Origin: an uncultured Clostridia bacterium
GTDB taxonomy: Bacteria > Bacillota > Clostridia > Oscillospirales > Butyricicoccaceae
Direction of reading: 5' to 3'
Assembly: GCA_910589115.1 (NCBI GenBank)
Contig: CAJUSB010000005.1
Location: forward strand, 1 to 57,274
Length of the DNA stretch: 57,274 nt
Part shown: positions 27,415 to 35,766 of the stretch, piece by piece
Layout: every line of letters starts with the position of its first letter
Numbering within the stretch: position 1 is the first letter of the stretch
Made by a program: the position numbers and the translations under genes
Notes under the pieces: generated by a model
Database searches by the model: none
The model's input: the letters and a program-made list of their open reading frames with translations, nothing else
What the model was told of the DNA's origin: nothing

Positions 27415-28311
27415 ATTTTCATATGGGAATTTGTTGCATCCACGGTCATGGACAACCTGCTCGACTGGCTGTACAGCCAGATCGTTGGATTTCTCGGCAA
27501 TTTCTTTGCCGAAATGGGCAATATGGGCGTGGAATTGTTTGAAATGAACTGGGTACAGTCAGTGGTTTTGTTCTTCTCCCAGCTTGGATGGGCACTGTTC
27601 GGCGTCAGCCTTGTGGTGGCCTGCTTTGAGTGCGGGATCGAGTATTCGACCGGGCGCGGGAACATCCAGCAGACGGCGTTGAACGCAATCAAAGGCTTTA
27701 TGGCAGTCAGTCTGTTCTCGGTCGTGCCGGTTCGATTATACGCCCTTTCGGTATCGCTGCAAGGGCTGATGACGACAGGCTTGGCAGGCTCCGGCGAAAG
27801 CATCGGCAGCGTCGGGACGAAAATCATTGAAGATTTGCAGACAACGGATACGCTGGAAGCGGCAATGACCGGGTCACGGTTCGGCCTGCACGCGATCACC
27901 AGCGGGATCATGCTGATTTTCTGCATTATTTTGATGGCCTACGCTGTTATAAAAGTGTTTTTCTCGAACCTCAAGCGCGGCGGCATCCTGCTGATCCAAA
28001 TCGCGGTCGGATCGTTGTATATGTTTAGCATTCCGAGAGGATATATTGACGGGTTTACACAATGGATCAAGCAGGTGATCGGGCTGTGCCTGACGGCGTT
28101 TTTGCAGGCAACGATCCTTGTAGCGGGGCTCATGGTCTTTAAAGACCATGCCCTGCTCGGCCTTGGGCTGATGCTGTCCGCCGGAGAAGTGCCGCGGATC
28201 GCTGGAACCTTCGGACTGGACACCACGACACGCGCAAACATCATGAGCGCTGTCTACACCGCACAGGCGGCAATCAACACAACAAAAGTAGTGGCGGCGG
28301 CGCTGAAATAA
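27415..28311 (+). CDS. TrbL/VirB6-like conjugal transfer membrane protein
   Basis: A polytopic membrane protein of about 298 aa with at least six hydrophobic segments (for example SVVLFFSQLGWALFGVSLVV and LIQIAVGSLYMFSIPRG). It resembles the TrbL/VirB6 channel component of Gram-positive type IV secretion systems. An ATG at 27448 has no RBS. The frame is open upstream, and an ATT at 27415 lies 7 nt after GAGGTG, adding FIWEFVASTV, which fits the N-terminus that I remember for relatives (MFIWDFV...). I therefore place the start at ATT, with ATG 27448 as the alternative. Confidence 0.8.
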   Translation: MFIWEFVASTVMDNLLDWLYSQIVGFLGNFFAEMGNMGVELFEMNWVQSVVLFFSQLGWALFGVSLVVACFECGIEYSTGRGNIQQTALNAIKGFMAVSLFSVVPVRLYALSVSLQGLMTTGLAGSGESIGSVGTKIIEDLQTTDTLEAAMTGSRFGLHAITSGIMLIFCIILMAYAVIKVFFSNLKRGGILLIQIAVGSLYMFSIPRGYIDGFTQWIKQVIGLCLTAFLQATILVAGLMVFKDHALLGLGLMLSAGEVPRIAGTFGLDTTTRANIMSAVYTAQAAINTTKVVAAALK

Positions 28312-28334
28312 GACCGGAAAGGATGAAATCAAGC

Positions 28335-28541
28335 ATGAAATATGGCGTTTTGGTTAAGACAAACAGCGATTCCATGTGGGGCGAGCTGCACGACTGGTGT
28401 ACCGACCCGCAGGGAAAGCGGGCGATTTTTGAGTCACGGGAGCAGGCGCAGGCGGCGGCGAAGGCCCTCAACCAGCAGGCCGGCCTGACCTGCTGCTGCC
28501 GTTATTTTGCCTCGCCGCTGAACGGCACATTGCCGCCATAA
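28335..28541 (+). CDS. small ICE protein
   Basis: A 68-aa protein (MKYGVLVKTNSDSMWGELHDW...), with ATG 28323 as an alternative start 12 nt earlier. It has a ferredoxin-like or single alpha/beta pattern and a Cys trio (TCCCRY) near its end. Small proteins of this kind sit between TrbL and downstream genes in related elements, from memory. Function unknown. Confidence 0.55.
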   Translation: MKYGVLVKTNSDSMWGELHDWCTDPQGKRAIFESREQAQAAAKALNQQAGLTCCCRYFASPLNGTLPP

Positions 28542-28562
28542 ACTGTTTGGGAAGGAGCATTG

Positions 28563-28928
28563 ATGAAACCGTTAGTTTATATTGCGTCGCCGTTGTCTGG
28601 CGATGTGGAGCGGAATCTTGAATTCGCGCGGAAAGCCTGCCGCTATGCAATCGAACAGGACGTCACGCCGTTCGCGCCGCACTTGCTGTACACGCAAATG
28701 CTGGATGACAGCAGATTTGCCGACCGTCAGCTCGGAATTGACATGGGAAACCAGATGCTGGCACTGTGTGACGAGCTTTGGCTCTGCGGCGACCGGATCA
28801 GCGCAGGCATGGCAGGGGAAAAGGAGCTGGCCGAGCAGCTCGGCATCCCTGTGCATCAGGTGAACGCTGAAGAAATTCTGGAAGTCGATTTTGAATCGAC
28901 AAAAGGGGTGGGAATGTCGATGGGGTAG
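28563..28928 (+). CDS. DUF4406 / nucleoside deoxyribosyltransferase-like protein
   Basis: A 121-aa protein starting MKPLVYIASPLSGDVERN; the YIASPLSG motif, a central HLLYTQMLDD and MGNQMLALCDELWLCGDRIS...GM..E fit DUF4406, a relative of nucleoside 2-deoxyribosyltransferases with a Rossmann-like fold. Start ATG 28563 has GGAAGGAG 5 nt upstream. It ends GVGMSMG, close to the C-terminal motif of neighbours but one residue longer. The substrate is unknown; nucleotide or DNA-precursor modification is plausible. Confidence 0.75.
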   Translation: MKPLVYIASPLSGDVERNLEFARKACRYAIEQDVTPFAPHLLYTQMLDDSRFADRQLGIDMGNQMLALCDELWLCGDRISAGMAGEKELAEQLGIPVHQVNAEEILEVDFESTKGVGMSMG

Positions 28929-28933
28929 AACCT

Positions 28934-29608
28934 TTGACTTTAGGGAGTTTATTCGACGGAATCGGTGGCTTCCCACTGGCAGCAATCCGGAATGGAATTG
29001 TTCCCGTATGGGCGAGCGAAATTGAACCGTTCCCAATCGCAGTCACAAAGCATCATTTCCCCGAAATGATACACGTAGGCGACATAACCAAACTAACTGG
29101 CGGAGAATTGCCGCCAGTTGATATCGTCTGTGGTGGCAGCCCGTGTCAAGATTTATCCGTGGCTTCTGGAACACGTGCAGGTTTAGCTGGTGCGCGTTCC
29201 GGCCTGTTTATGCAACAGATCCGTATCGTGAAGGAGATGAGAAATGCAGATAAACAGCGAGGTCGAGCAGCTCAGTTTGTTCGCCCGAGATTTCTCTGCT
29301 GGGAGAACGTGCTTGGGGCATACAGCAGCTCGGAAGGAAAAGATTTTCTCCAAGTCCTCCAATCGATCATTGAAATTGAAGAACCACACCTTCATGTTGT
29401 TGAACCTCCAACCGGGCGCTGGGAATATGCTGGGGCCGTGCTGGGAGTACGATCCAGCCTGGCTTGGGCCACCTGGGACGCTCAATACCTCGGAGTGCCC
29501 CAAAGACGTCGAAGAATCTTCCTTGTCGCAGATTTTGCTGGATTCAGTCCCATCCAAATACTATTTGAGCGAAAAAAGTTGCAGGGGGATTCTGAAGCGG
29601 GCGGATAA
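28934..29608 (+). CDS. C5 cytosine methyltransferase, catalytic subunit (motifs I-VIII)
   Basis: A 224-aa protein carrying the N-terminal catalytic half of a DNA cytosine-5 methyltransferase: motif I SLFDGIGGF (5-13), motif IV GGSPCQDLS with Cys71, motif VI ENV (124-126) and motif VIII QRRRR. It stops soon after, lacking target-recognition and motifs IX-X. These are supplied by the next gene, which overlaps by 365 bp in the +1 frame and has its own RBS. Start TTG 28934 is weakly supported (5 bp after the upstream stop). Two-polypeptide C5 methylases are known (M.AquI, M.EcoHK31I). Confidence 0.82.
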   Translation: MTLGSLFDGIGGFPLAAIRNGIVPVWASEIEPFPIAVTKHHFPEMIHVGDITKLTGGELPPVDIVCGGSPCQDLSVASGTRAGLAGARSGLFMQQIRIVKEMRNADKQRGRAAQFVRPRFLCWENVLGAYSSSEGKDFLQVLQSIIEIEEPHLHVVEPPTGRWEYAGAVLGVRSSLAWATWDAQYLGVPQRRRRIFLVADFAGFSPIQILFERKKLQGDSEAGG

Positions 29609-30428
29609 GCGCGGCAAGAGACTTCCCGAAAAGCTGGAATTGGCGCTCAAGTTACAGGCTGGGATATTCGCGCCAAACGATTATTTCATCCCATCCGGAG
29701 AAGCGTTCCACATCAATCAACGCGATGAGGGAATCGACCTTGGCGGGATCTCCGGCGCATTGATGGCGACGCAAAATATGCAGATGCAGACCTTCGTCAC
29801 GCAGGAAAAAGTGTTCTGCCTGCACGATCAGGGCGGCGAACGGATCGACTGTTTTACGGATCAGAGCGGAACGCTGCTTGCCCAGACCAGCCATACGCCG
29901 GTCGTTTACGAAAATCACGGGATCGACGGGCGGTATACCGGTCCACATGATGTCGTGCCTACGATGTCCGCCCGCTATGGGACAGGCGGCAATAATGTGC
30001 CGTTTGTGACGAGCGACGAGGTCTATTGTATTGTTGGCAATGTGATAGACCGCCAACCGGAGAACGGCGGCAACGGTCAAGGTTTTCAAAAGGATATCGC
30101 ATACACGCTGACCGCAACCGATCACCACGCGATTTTTTGCCGTCAGAGGGTCGATGTGTTCCAGCACGGCGAGGTAGCCAGCACGCAAAGCGCCCGTCAA
30201 TATAAGGACGCGACCGACCTTGTTTTGGACGGAAAAACCGGTGTTTTCCTTCTCCGAAGGCTGGTTCCGACCGAATGTGAGCTTTTACAAGGGTTTCCAG
30301 CCGATTGGACAAACCTGCCGGAAGCAAAGGATTCTGCAAGGTACAAGGCCCTTGGCAACTCGGTCGCAATCCCATGTGTGGAGTTTTTATTAGAGGGGAT
30401 TGCACTGGTCTTGCGCGCCAGTCAATAA
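29244..30428 (+). CDS. C5 cytosine methyltransferase, target-recognition subunit (motifs IX-X)
   Basis: A 394-aa protein. ATG 29244 is preceded by AAGGAGA at about 7 nt, inside the catalytic gene. Residues 1-130 come from the overlap and following DNA, and include SEVEQLSLFARDF, GTLNTSECPKDVEESSLSQI and KYYLSEKSCRGILKRA. These stretches look like a real conserved domain, known to me from phage and ICE proteins. The C-terminal half has a recognition-type region (GTGGNNVPFV, AYTLTATDHHA) and motifs IX (RRLVPTECELLQGFP) and X (ALGNSVAIPCVE). It should pair with the catalytic chain. A +1 frameshift producing a fused protein is a less likely alternative. Confidence 0.82.
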   Translation: MQINSEVEQLSLFARDFSAGRTCLGHTAARKEKIFSKSSNRSLKLKNHTFMLLNLQPGAGNMLGPCWEYDPAWLGPPGTLNTSECPKDVEESSLSQILLDSVPSKYYLSEKSCRGILKRADKRGKRLPEKLELALKLQAGIFAPNDYFIPSGEAFHINQRDEGIDLGGISGALMATQNMQMQTFVTQEKVFCLHDQGGERIDCFTDQSGTLLAQTSHTPVVYENHGIDGRYTGPHDVVPTMSARYGTGGNNVPFVTSDEVYCIVGNVIDRQPENGGNGQGFQKDIAYTLTATDHHAIFCRQRVDVFQHGEVASTQSARQYKDATDLVLDGKTGVFLLRRLVPTECELLQGFPADWTNLPEAKDSARYKALGNSVAIPCVEFLLEGIALVLRASQ

Positions 30429-30536
30429 CTTGTCGCTTCTGCTTCAAAAAAGCATATCTTTTTGTTGGAATTTGTGATAGCTATCCCATAAGAAATCCGC
30501 TATACTTGCGTTGCAGGGCGGGAAGGAGGACAACGT

Positions 30537-30929
30537 ATGGAAACTAAGAACTTATGCGCTAAAATTCCGCTGGAACTGCACGCAAAAGTTCGGGCGGAGC
30601 AGGAAAAGTCCGGGCTGACGCTCGGCGTGTATATCACCGACGTACTTACGAAATTTTACGAAGGAGGAACGGTCAAAATGAACGAACCCACAAGAACGCT
30701 TGCGTTTCAGATCCCTGATGAATTGTTCTGGAGGATCAAGGATCACCTTGCCCGTGAAACGGAGCGGACGGGCAAGAAACTCAGCCAGAAGGACTTCGTG
30801 CTGGGGCTGATCGAGCAGGCGCTGGAGGAATCCGAACGCGCAGCGGGGATCGAACCGGCCGGGGACGAAACCGCAGAGGGCGGCGAAGCCGAAACCGACG
30901 ATGCCAACGAAGCCGAACCGGAAACCTGA
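30537..30929 (+). CDS. double ribbon-helix-helix protein
   Basis: A 130-aa protein with two consecutive RHH-like units: NLCAKIPLELHAKVRAEQEK...YITDVLTKFYEGG (residues 4-44) and RTLAFQIPDELFWRIKDHLA...FVLGLIEQALEE (residues 52-100), then an acidic tail. It could be a single-chain pseudo-dimer that binds DNA at the relaxosome or regulates the operon. RBS GGAAGGAGG precedes the ATG. A second RBS (AGGAGG) and ATG at 30678 could yield the second unit alone. Confidence 0.65.
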   Translation: METKNLCAKIPLELHAKVRAEQEKSGLTLGVYITDVLTKFYEGGTVKMNEPTRTLAFQIPDELFWRIKDHLARETERTGKKLSQKDFVLGLIEQALEESERAAGIEPAGDETAEGGEAETDDANEAEPET

Positions 30930-30952
30930 TTACAATCTATTATATCACAAAA

Positions 30953-30986
30953 ATACGCCGCGAACCATACGCGGCGTATTTTTTCT
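30953..30986 (+). terminator. intrinsic terminator
   Basis: An 11-bp perfect stem (AATACGCCGCG / CGCGGCGTATT) with a 7-nt loop and a T-run. It lies between the RHH gene and the PrgI-like gene, just before the latter's Shine-Dalgarno. Confidence 0.85.
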
Positions 30987-31000
30987 TGGAGGTGTCACTG

Positions 31001-31267
31001 ATTTATATTTATCCTGATAATTTGACAGCGAAGGCAACCCTGTGGCTGTGGGAGCTGCGTGACGTGGCGGTGATCGGCGTCGGGCTGCTGCTTTCCGTGC
31101 TGGCAATCGCGCAGGTCGGCCTGATCGTGCCGCTAGTTCTGACATTCCTGTATGCGTTTTTGAGCATCCGTATGGAGGATGCAAGCATCCTGGACTTTTT
31201 GCGCAACGCGGCAAATTTCCTGTTCCTGAAACAACAATTTTATGAATGGAGAGAGCGCTATGAATAA
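31001..31267 (+). CDS. PrgI-like conjugal transfer membrane protein
   Basis: A small membrane protein of about 88 aa: IYIYPDNLTAKATLWLWELRD, then two hydrophobic segments (VAVIGVGLLLSVLAIAQVG and LIVPLVLTFLYAFLSI) and a C-terminal amphipathic part (NFLFLKQQFYEWRERYE). This matches the PrgI/VirB3-like subunit that precedes VirB4 in Gram-positive conjugation systems. GGAGGTG lies 6 nt before ATT at 31001; CTG 30998 and TTG 30986 are in frame but poorly spaced. The ATT start is inferred. Its end overlaps the next gene by 8 bp. Confidence 0.75.
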   Translation: MYIYPDNLTAKATLWLWELRDVAVIGVGLLLSVLAIAQVGLIVPLVLTFLYAFLSIRMEDASILDFLRNAANFLFLKQQFYEWRERYE

Positions 31268-31847
31268 AGCATCGAAAAAGGAACACAAACGTGGGCAGTC
31301 CACGCGGCAGCTGATGGGTTTGGAGGAAGTCACCGACTACAGCCTGAAAACCGCGAATGGCGAAATGGTGTACTTTATCGTGAAGCCGGACAACCTGTCT
31401 GTGCTCTCAAACGAAGGGGTGCGCGGGCGCGTGATGGCGCTGTCGAACCTCCTGCGCGGCACGGAATCCGTGCGGATTCTGGCATTGAATTCGCGTGAAT
31501 CGTTCACACGAAACAAGGACTGGTACGCCGAACGCATCCAGCAGGAAGAACTTCCCGCGCTGCGCGAACTGCTCCAGCAGGATTCCCAGCACCTTGACGA
31601 CATTCAGGCAACGACAGCATCCACGCGCGAATTTGCGTTCCTGTTCCAGATCGAAAAGCGGAGCGGTGAGGATGCCCGCAGTCAGATCGCACGGCTGGAA
31701 AAAAGCCTGCGTGACCAGAGCTTCCGCGTCCGCCGCGCGACTGAGCAGGACATCAAGCGAATCCTCGCGATTTACTACCAGCAGGACGTGACAACGGAAT
31801 ATTTCGATAACATCGATGGAGAAAGGTGGGTGTCCGAAAATGGGTAA
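31260..31847 (+). CDS. VirB4-associated conjugation protein
   Basis: A 195-aa soluble protein (MNKASKKEHKRGQSTRQLMG...). It overlaps both PrgI-like and VirB4 genes, so it is translated as part of the T4SS core. The content (LKTANGEMVYFIVKPDNLSVLS...) is like the N-terminal region of TraC/TrsE-type VirB4 proteins, which suggests that it is a separated VirB4 N-domain. Start ATG 31260 has GGAGAG 7 nt upstream. No catalytic motif. Confidence 0.7.
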   Translation: MNKASKKEHKRGQSTRQLMGLEEVTDYSLKTANGEMVYFIVKPDNLSVLSNEGVRGRVMALSNLLRGTESVRILALNSRESFTRNKDWYAERIQQEELPALRELLQQDSQHLDDIQATTASTREFAFLFQIEKRSGEDARSQIARLEKSLRDQSFRVRRATEQDIKRILAIYYQQDVTTEYFDNIDGERWVSENG

Positions 31848-33705
31848 AAAGGACGAGAAGAAGGCTATCAAAAAACAGAAGAAAAACAAGCGGAAAGCGG
31901 CTCCGCCCAGCCCTGCGCCGAAGGATTATTTTGATTTGATTGCGCCCTCGGTGGTCAAATTCAGCACCGACCATTTCATCCTCGGGAGCACCTTCCGCTG
32001 TGTCCTGGCCCTGCGCGGCTACCCGACCGGCACCGAAGAACTCGCGCTCCTGCGGCATTTGGGCGAGAAAAGCGGCGTCTTGCTCCACATTTATATGCGT
32101 CAGGTCACATCCGCTGAGGAAAGCAAAATCATTCACAACGCGACCAACAAAAGCCGTTTGGAGCGCAGCAACACCGCCGATCTCAAGCAGAGCGTGACCG
32201 CTGAAGCCAATTTGCAGGACGTTGCAACGCTCGTCACAACGATGCACCGCAACCGTGAAACGCTGATGCACTGTGCTGTTTTGATCGAACTGTCCGCATG
32301 GAGCAGCGAACGTCTGCGCACCCTGCGTGACGAAGTCCTCACGGAACTGGTACGTTCTAAGCTGAGCGTGGACAGTTTGCTTTTACGGCAGCGCGAAGGA
32401 TACTTGACTGCAAATCCAGCCGGAAATAATGTGTTCGGCTCACAGTTTGAACGCGTTATGCCATCTGGTTCTGCCGCAAATTTGTTCCCGTTCAACTACT
32501 CCGGAAAGACCGATCCGCAGGGCTTTTACATCGGGCGCGACCGTTACGGCTCGAACATCATTGTCGATCTCGACCGCCGCGCCGACGATAAGACCAACGC
32601 GAGCATTCTCATTCTCGGCAACTCCGGACAGGGCAAAAGCTACCTGTTGAAACTGTTGGTTTGCAATCTTTTGGAGAGCGGTAAAAGCGTAATTTCACTC
32701 GATCCGGAGCACGAGATGTGCGATCTGAGCGACCGGCTCGGCGGGTATTTTGTTGATCTGATGAGCGGCAAGTACATCATCAATCCGCTGGAGCCGAAGC
32801 TGTGGGACGTGACCGGCGACGAGCCGGATGACGACCCGAAAGCCCCGGAAACCTTCCGGCAGCACTCACGGCTGAGCCAGCACATCTCGTTCCTGAAAGA
32901 CTTTTTCCGTTCCTACAAAGATTTTACCGACCGCCATATCGACACCATCGAACTGATGCTGGAACGGCTGTACGCGGGCTGGAATCTGAGCGACGAAACC
33001 GATTTTTCACAGCTTGGCCCGGACGATTATCCGACCTTGTCCGACCTGTACGCCGTCATGGAGGATGCCTACGAAAACTACGACAGCGAAGAAAAAGCGC
33101 TCTATCCCGCGCCGCTGTTGCAGGAAGTCCTGCTCGGCCTGCACTCGATGTGCATCGGCGCAGAAAGCAAATTTTTTAACGGGCACACCAACGTGGAAAG
33201 CTCCCGCTTCCTCGTGTTTGGCGTGAAAAATCTAATGAACGCCAGCGGCAACATCAAGAACGCGCTGCTGTTCAACATTTTGTCCTTTTTGAGCGATAAA
33301 CTGCTGACGGAAGGCAATTCGGTTGCCGCAATCGACGAGCTATACCTGTTCCTCTCAAACCCGACGACCATCGAATATATCCGCAATTTTATGAAGCGCG
33401 TGCGAAAGAAAAACTCCGCCGTGCTGCTCGCCAGCCAGAATATCGAAGATTTTGCGCTTCCAGGCGTGGCGGAAATGACCCGTCCGCTGTTCTCCATCCC
33501 GACGCACCAGTTTTTGTTCAACGCAGGATCGGTGGATCGGAAGTTTTTTATGGAGAATCTCCAACTGGAGGAATCCGAATTCGAGCTGATCCGCTACCCG
33601 CAGCGCGGCACTTGCCTGTACAAATGTGGAAATGACCGCTTCCTTCTCGATGTCCACGCACCCGCATACAAGGAAAAACTGTTCGGGACAGCAGGCGGCA
33701 AGTAG
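31840..33705 (+). CDS. VirB4-like conjugation ATPase
   Basis: The energising ATPase of the type IV secretion system: 621 aa, Lys-rich N-terminus, Walker A GNSGQGKS at residues 260-267, Walker B-like SVAAIDELYLFL near 490, and a conserved ASQNIEDF region near 530. ATG 31840 (MGKKDEKKAIKKQ) follows AAAGGTGGG at about 10 nt and is favoured over 31816, which lacks an RBS. The 8-bp overlap with the upstream gene indicates coupling. It probably acts with TrbL-like, PrgI-like and VirD4 proteins at the membrane. Confidence 0.92.
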   Translation: MGKKDEKKAIKKQKKNKRKAAPPSPAPKDYFDLIAPSVVKFSTDHFILGSTFRCVLALRGYPTGTEELALLRHLGEKSGVLLHIYMRQVTSAEESKIIHNATNKSRLERSNTADLKQSVTAEANLQDVATLVTTMHRNRETLMHCAVLIELSAWSSERLRTLRDEVLTELVRSKLSVDSLLLRQREGYLTANPAGNNVFGSQFERVMPSGSAANLFPFNYSGKTDPQGFYIGRDRYGSNIIVDLDRRADDKTNASILILGNSGQGKSYLLKLLVCNLLESGKSVISLDPEHEMCDLSDRLGGYFVDLMSGKYIINPLEPKLWDVTGDEPDDDPKAPETFRQHSRLSQHISFLKDFFRSYKDFTDRHIDTIELMLERLYAGWNLSDETDFSQLGPDDYPTLSDLYAVMEDAYENYDSEEKALYPAPLLQEVLLGLHSMCIGAESKFFNGHTNVESSRFLVFGVKNLMNASGNIKNALLFNILSFLSDKLLTEGNSVAAIDELYLFLSNPTTIEYIRNFMKRVRKKNSAVLLASQNIEDFALPGVAEMTRPLFSIPTHQFLFNAGSVDRKFFMENLQLEESEFELIRYPQRGTCLYKCGNDRFLLDVHAPAYKEKLFGTAGGK

Positions 33706-33726
33706 TCAACCGAAGAAAGGAATTCT

Positions 33727-34206
33727 ATGGACAAAATCGAAAAAATTCAGGAGAGCCGGAACCGACTGCTGAACGACTTGTACGCATCGGTGCGTTATAC
33801 GCCCGACCCGCAGTCCGACCTTGTTGCGATGATGACGCAGTACATTAAAGAGGAACCGGAGAACCGTCCGCCTCTGTTGGAGCATATCCGCCACTGCATG
33901 GACGGCGAACCGTATCCCAATCCCTACGCCGACCAGTTCAGCTATTCGGAACAGGATGTCAACCAGTGCGGCAAAATCCTCGACGAGTACGCCGCAGCGA
34001 TGGAAGCCTGCGACGGCACGCCGGAGGAGATCAAGCGGCTGACGGGCGAGGTTACGGGCAGGATCAATCAGCTGAACGAAGCCTGCAACAGCAGTCTGAT
34101 CGATACCTGGCGGCGCGACCGGCTGTGCGAATTTATCAACGGCACGGCGGAGCTGGCAGGCGCGAAGCCGGGGCAGGACATGACCTATGGTCAGCGGATG
34201 TGGTAG
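33727..34206 (+). CDS. uncharacterised ICE protein
   Basis: A 159-aa acidic, helical protein with an AAAGGAA RBS. No family is recognised. A region around residues 55-75 (HCMDGEPYPNPYADQ) and the helical middle (EILDEY...MEACDGTPEEIKRLTGEV) are the only distinctive parts. It ends GQRMW; the gamma-glutamylcyclotransferase two genes downstream ends FRMW. It lies directly before the amidoligase gene (3-bp gap), so it could take part in that pathway. Confidence 0.65.
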   Translation: MDKIEKIQESRNRLLNDLYASVRYTPDPQSDLVAMMTQYIKEEPENRPPLLEHIRHCMDGEPYPNPYADQFSYSEQDVNQCGKILDEYAAAMEACDGTPEEIKRLTGEVTGRINQLNEACNSSLIDTWRRDRLCEFINGTAELAGAKPGQDMTYGQRMW

Positions 34207-34209
34207 CCG

Positions 34210-35256
34210 ATGGATCTGCGAGAGCAAAACTGGGGTATCGAAATTGAAATGACCGGCATTACCCGCTATCGCGCGGCGCAGGTGATCGCCGATTACTTTG
34301 GCACGGAAGTGCGGCATGACGGTAGAACTTACGACACCTATTCCGCGCCTGATCAGCAAGGACGGCGCTGGAAAGTCATGTCAGATGCAAGCATCAACTG
34401 CCAGCGGCGGGAAAATGGCCGAAAAATAAGTGTCGGCCGGGATTACAGTGTGGAGCTAGTCAGCCCGATCTGTACATACGAAGATATTCCGGATTTACAG
34501 GAGATCATCCGGAAACTGCGAGAGGCCGGCGCATTTTGCAATGAATCGGTCGGTATCCATATCCATGTGGACGCTGCGCCGTTCGATGCGCCGCATCTTC
34601 GGAATCTTGTCAATATCGTAGCGTCAAAAGAGGATATGATCTATCGGGCATTGCAGGTCAACCGTGGACGGGAGCTGAGTTATTGCCGAAAGGTCGACCC
34701 GGATTTTCTGGAACGGCTGAACACGCAAAAACCAAAGGATATGCAATCACTTAAAGACCTGTGGTATAACGGTTATGACGGCAGCGGGGAGCACTACCAT
34801 TCAAGCCGCTACAGGTGCTTGAATTTACACTCCGTGTTCCAAAAAGGCACAATAGAGTTCCGCGCATTCAACGGAAACCTGCACGCGGGGAAGGTCAAAG
34901 CGTACCTGCAATTTTGCTTGGCGATCACCGCGCAGGCGCACAATCAGCGCTCTGCGCGACCGACCAAAACGGTCTCAGACAATGAGAAATACACCTTCCG
35001 CGTGTGGCTTTTGCGGCTGGGGATGATCGGCGACGAGTTTAAAACCGCGCGAAAGCATCTGCTTGACCACCTTGACGGAAATATCGCGTGGAAAGACCCT
35101 GCGCAGGCAGTACGTCAGAAGGAACGCCTGCGGCAGCGGCACGCGCAGGAAGCCCAGCCGCCCCAACTGACAGACCCCACACCTGTAGCACAGGAACCAG
35201 AGCCAGAACCAGAGCCGGAGGAAAATCAGTCCTCCGATTTTTCAATGTCAATGTAA
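34210..35256 (+). CDS. amidoligase family protein (COOH-NH2 ligase)
   Basis: A 348-aa enzyme of the glutamine-synthetase-like amidoligase fold, predicted to form an amide bond between a carboxylate and an amine with ATP. Signature GIEIEM at residues 9-14 (the G-x-E-x-E strand), SVELVSP near 80, a GIHIHVDA His pair near 118, and RCLNLHSV...GTIEFRAFNGNL near 200-220. The C-terminal 50 residues are a Gln/Pro/Glu-rich tail ending FSMSM. The gene is followed by a gamma-glutamylcyclotransferase, the classical partner in amidoligase operons. The substrate is unknown: a peptide, a protein side chain or a cell-wall component. Confidence 0.85.
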   Translation: MDLREQNWGIEIEMTGITRYRAAQVIADYFGTEVRHDGRTYDTYSAPDQQGRRWKVMSDASINCQRRENGRKISVGRDYSVELVSPICTYEDIPDLQEIIRKLREAGAFCNESVGIHIHVDAAPFDAPHLRNLVNIVASKEDMIYRALQVNRGRELSYCRKVDPDFLERLNTQKPKDMQSLKDLWYNGYDGSGEHYHSSRYRCLNLHSVFQKGTIEFRAFNGNLHAGKVKAYLQFCLAITAQAHNQRSARPTKTVSDNEKYTFRVWLLRLGMIGDEFKTARKHLLDHLDGNIAWKDPAQAVRQKERLRQRHAQEAQPPQLTDPTPVAQEPEPEPEPEENQSSDFSMSM

Positions 35257-35269
35257 GGAGTTTTTGCGA

Positions 35270-35752
35270 ATGAAAAAATTATACGCCGCCTATGGAAGCA
35301 ACCTCAACCATGCGCAGATGGCGTACCGTTGTCCGGACGCGACCGTCTATGGAACGGCCGAACTGAAAGACCATGAACTGCTGTTTCGCGGCTCGCCGAC
35401 CAGTGCGGTCGCTACAATCGAGCCGAAGGAGGGCAGCTCCGTACCGATCCTGCTGTGGGAGATCAGCAAAAAGGACGAACACGCCCTCGACCGTTACGAG
35501 GGCTGGCCGTCCTTTTACGGGAAGGAGCAGATGGATTTTCAGCTGGAAAGCGGCGAAACGGTCAGCGCAATGGTGTATGTCATGACTCCCGGCCATGAGC
35601 TGGGAAGTCCTTCCGGCTATTACTACGCCACGATTGAAGAAGGCTATCACGACTGCGGATTTGATACTGAGATTCTCGAACAGGCCCGCGAGCACAGCGA
35701 GGAACTCGCAGTGCAGGAGCAGGGCAGCTCGCCCGCGTTTCGGATGTGGTGA
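35270..35752 (+). CDS. gamma-glutamylcyclotransferase (AIG2/GGCT-like)
   Basis: A 160-aa GGCT-fold protein: AAYGSNLNHAQMAYRCP near the N-terminus (the YGSNL substrate loop), and HALDRYEGWPSFYGK with the conserved acidic residue near 75. It would release 5-oxoproline from a gamma-glutamyl amide. Start ATG 35270 has AAGGAG 9 nt upstream. Together with the adjacent amidoligase it suggests an add-and-remove cycle of gamma-glutamyl or related amide modification. It ends AFRMW. Confidence 0.85.
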   Translation: MKKLYAAYGSNLNHAQMAYRCPDATVYGTAELKDHELLFRGSPTSAVATIEPKEGSSVPILLWEISKKDEHALDRYEGWPSFYGKEQMDFQLESGETVSAMVYVMTPGHELGSPSGYYYATIEEGYHDCGFDTEILEQAREHSEELAVQEQGSSPAFRMW

Positions 35753-35766
35753 AGGAGGAAAATGTT

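Noticed and set aside
29568..29590. Slippery heptamer A-AAA-AAG at the end of the methyltransferase catalytic ORF, suggesting -1 frameshifting
   Set aside because: The second ORF is in the +1 frame, and -1 slippage leads to an early stop. The internal RBS and ATG at 29244 explain the second chain better.
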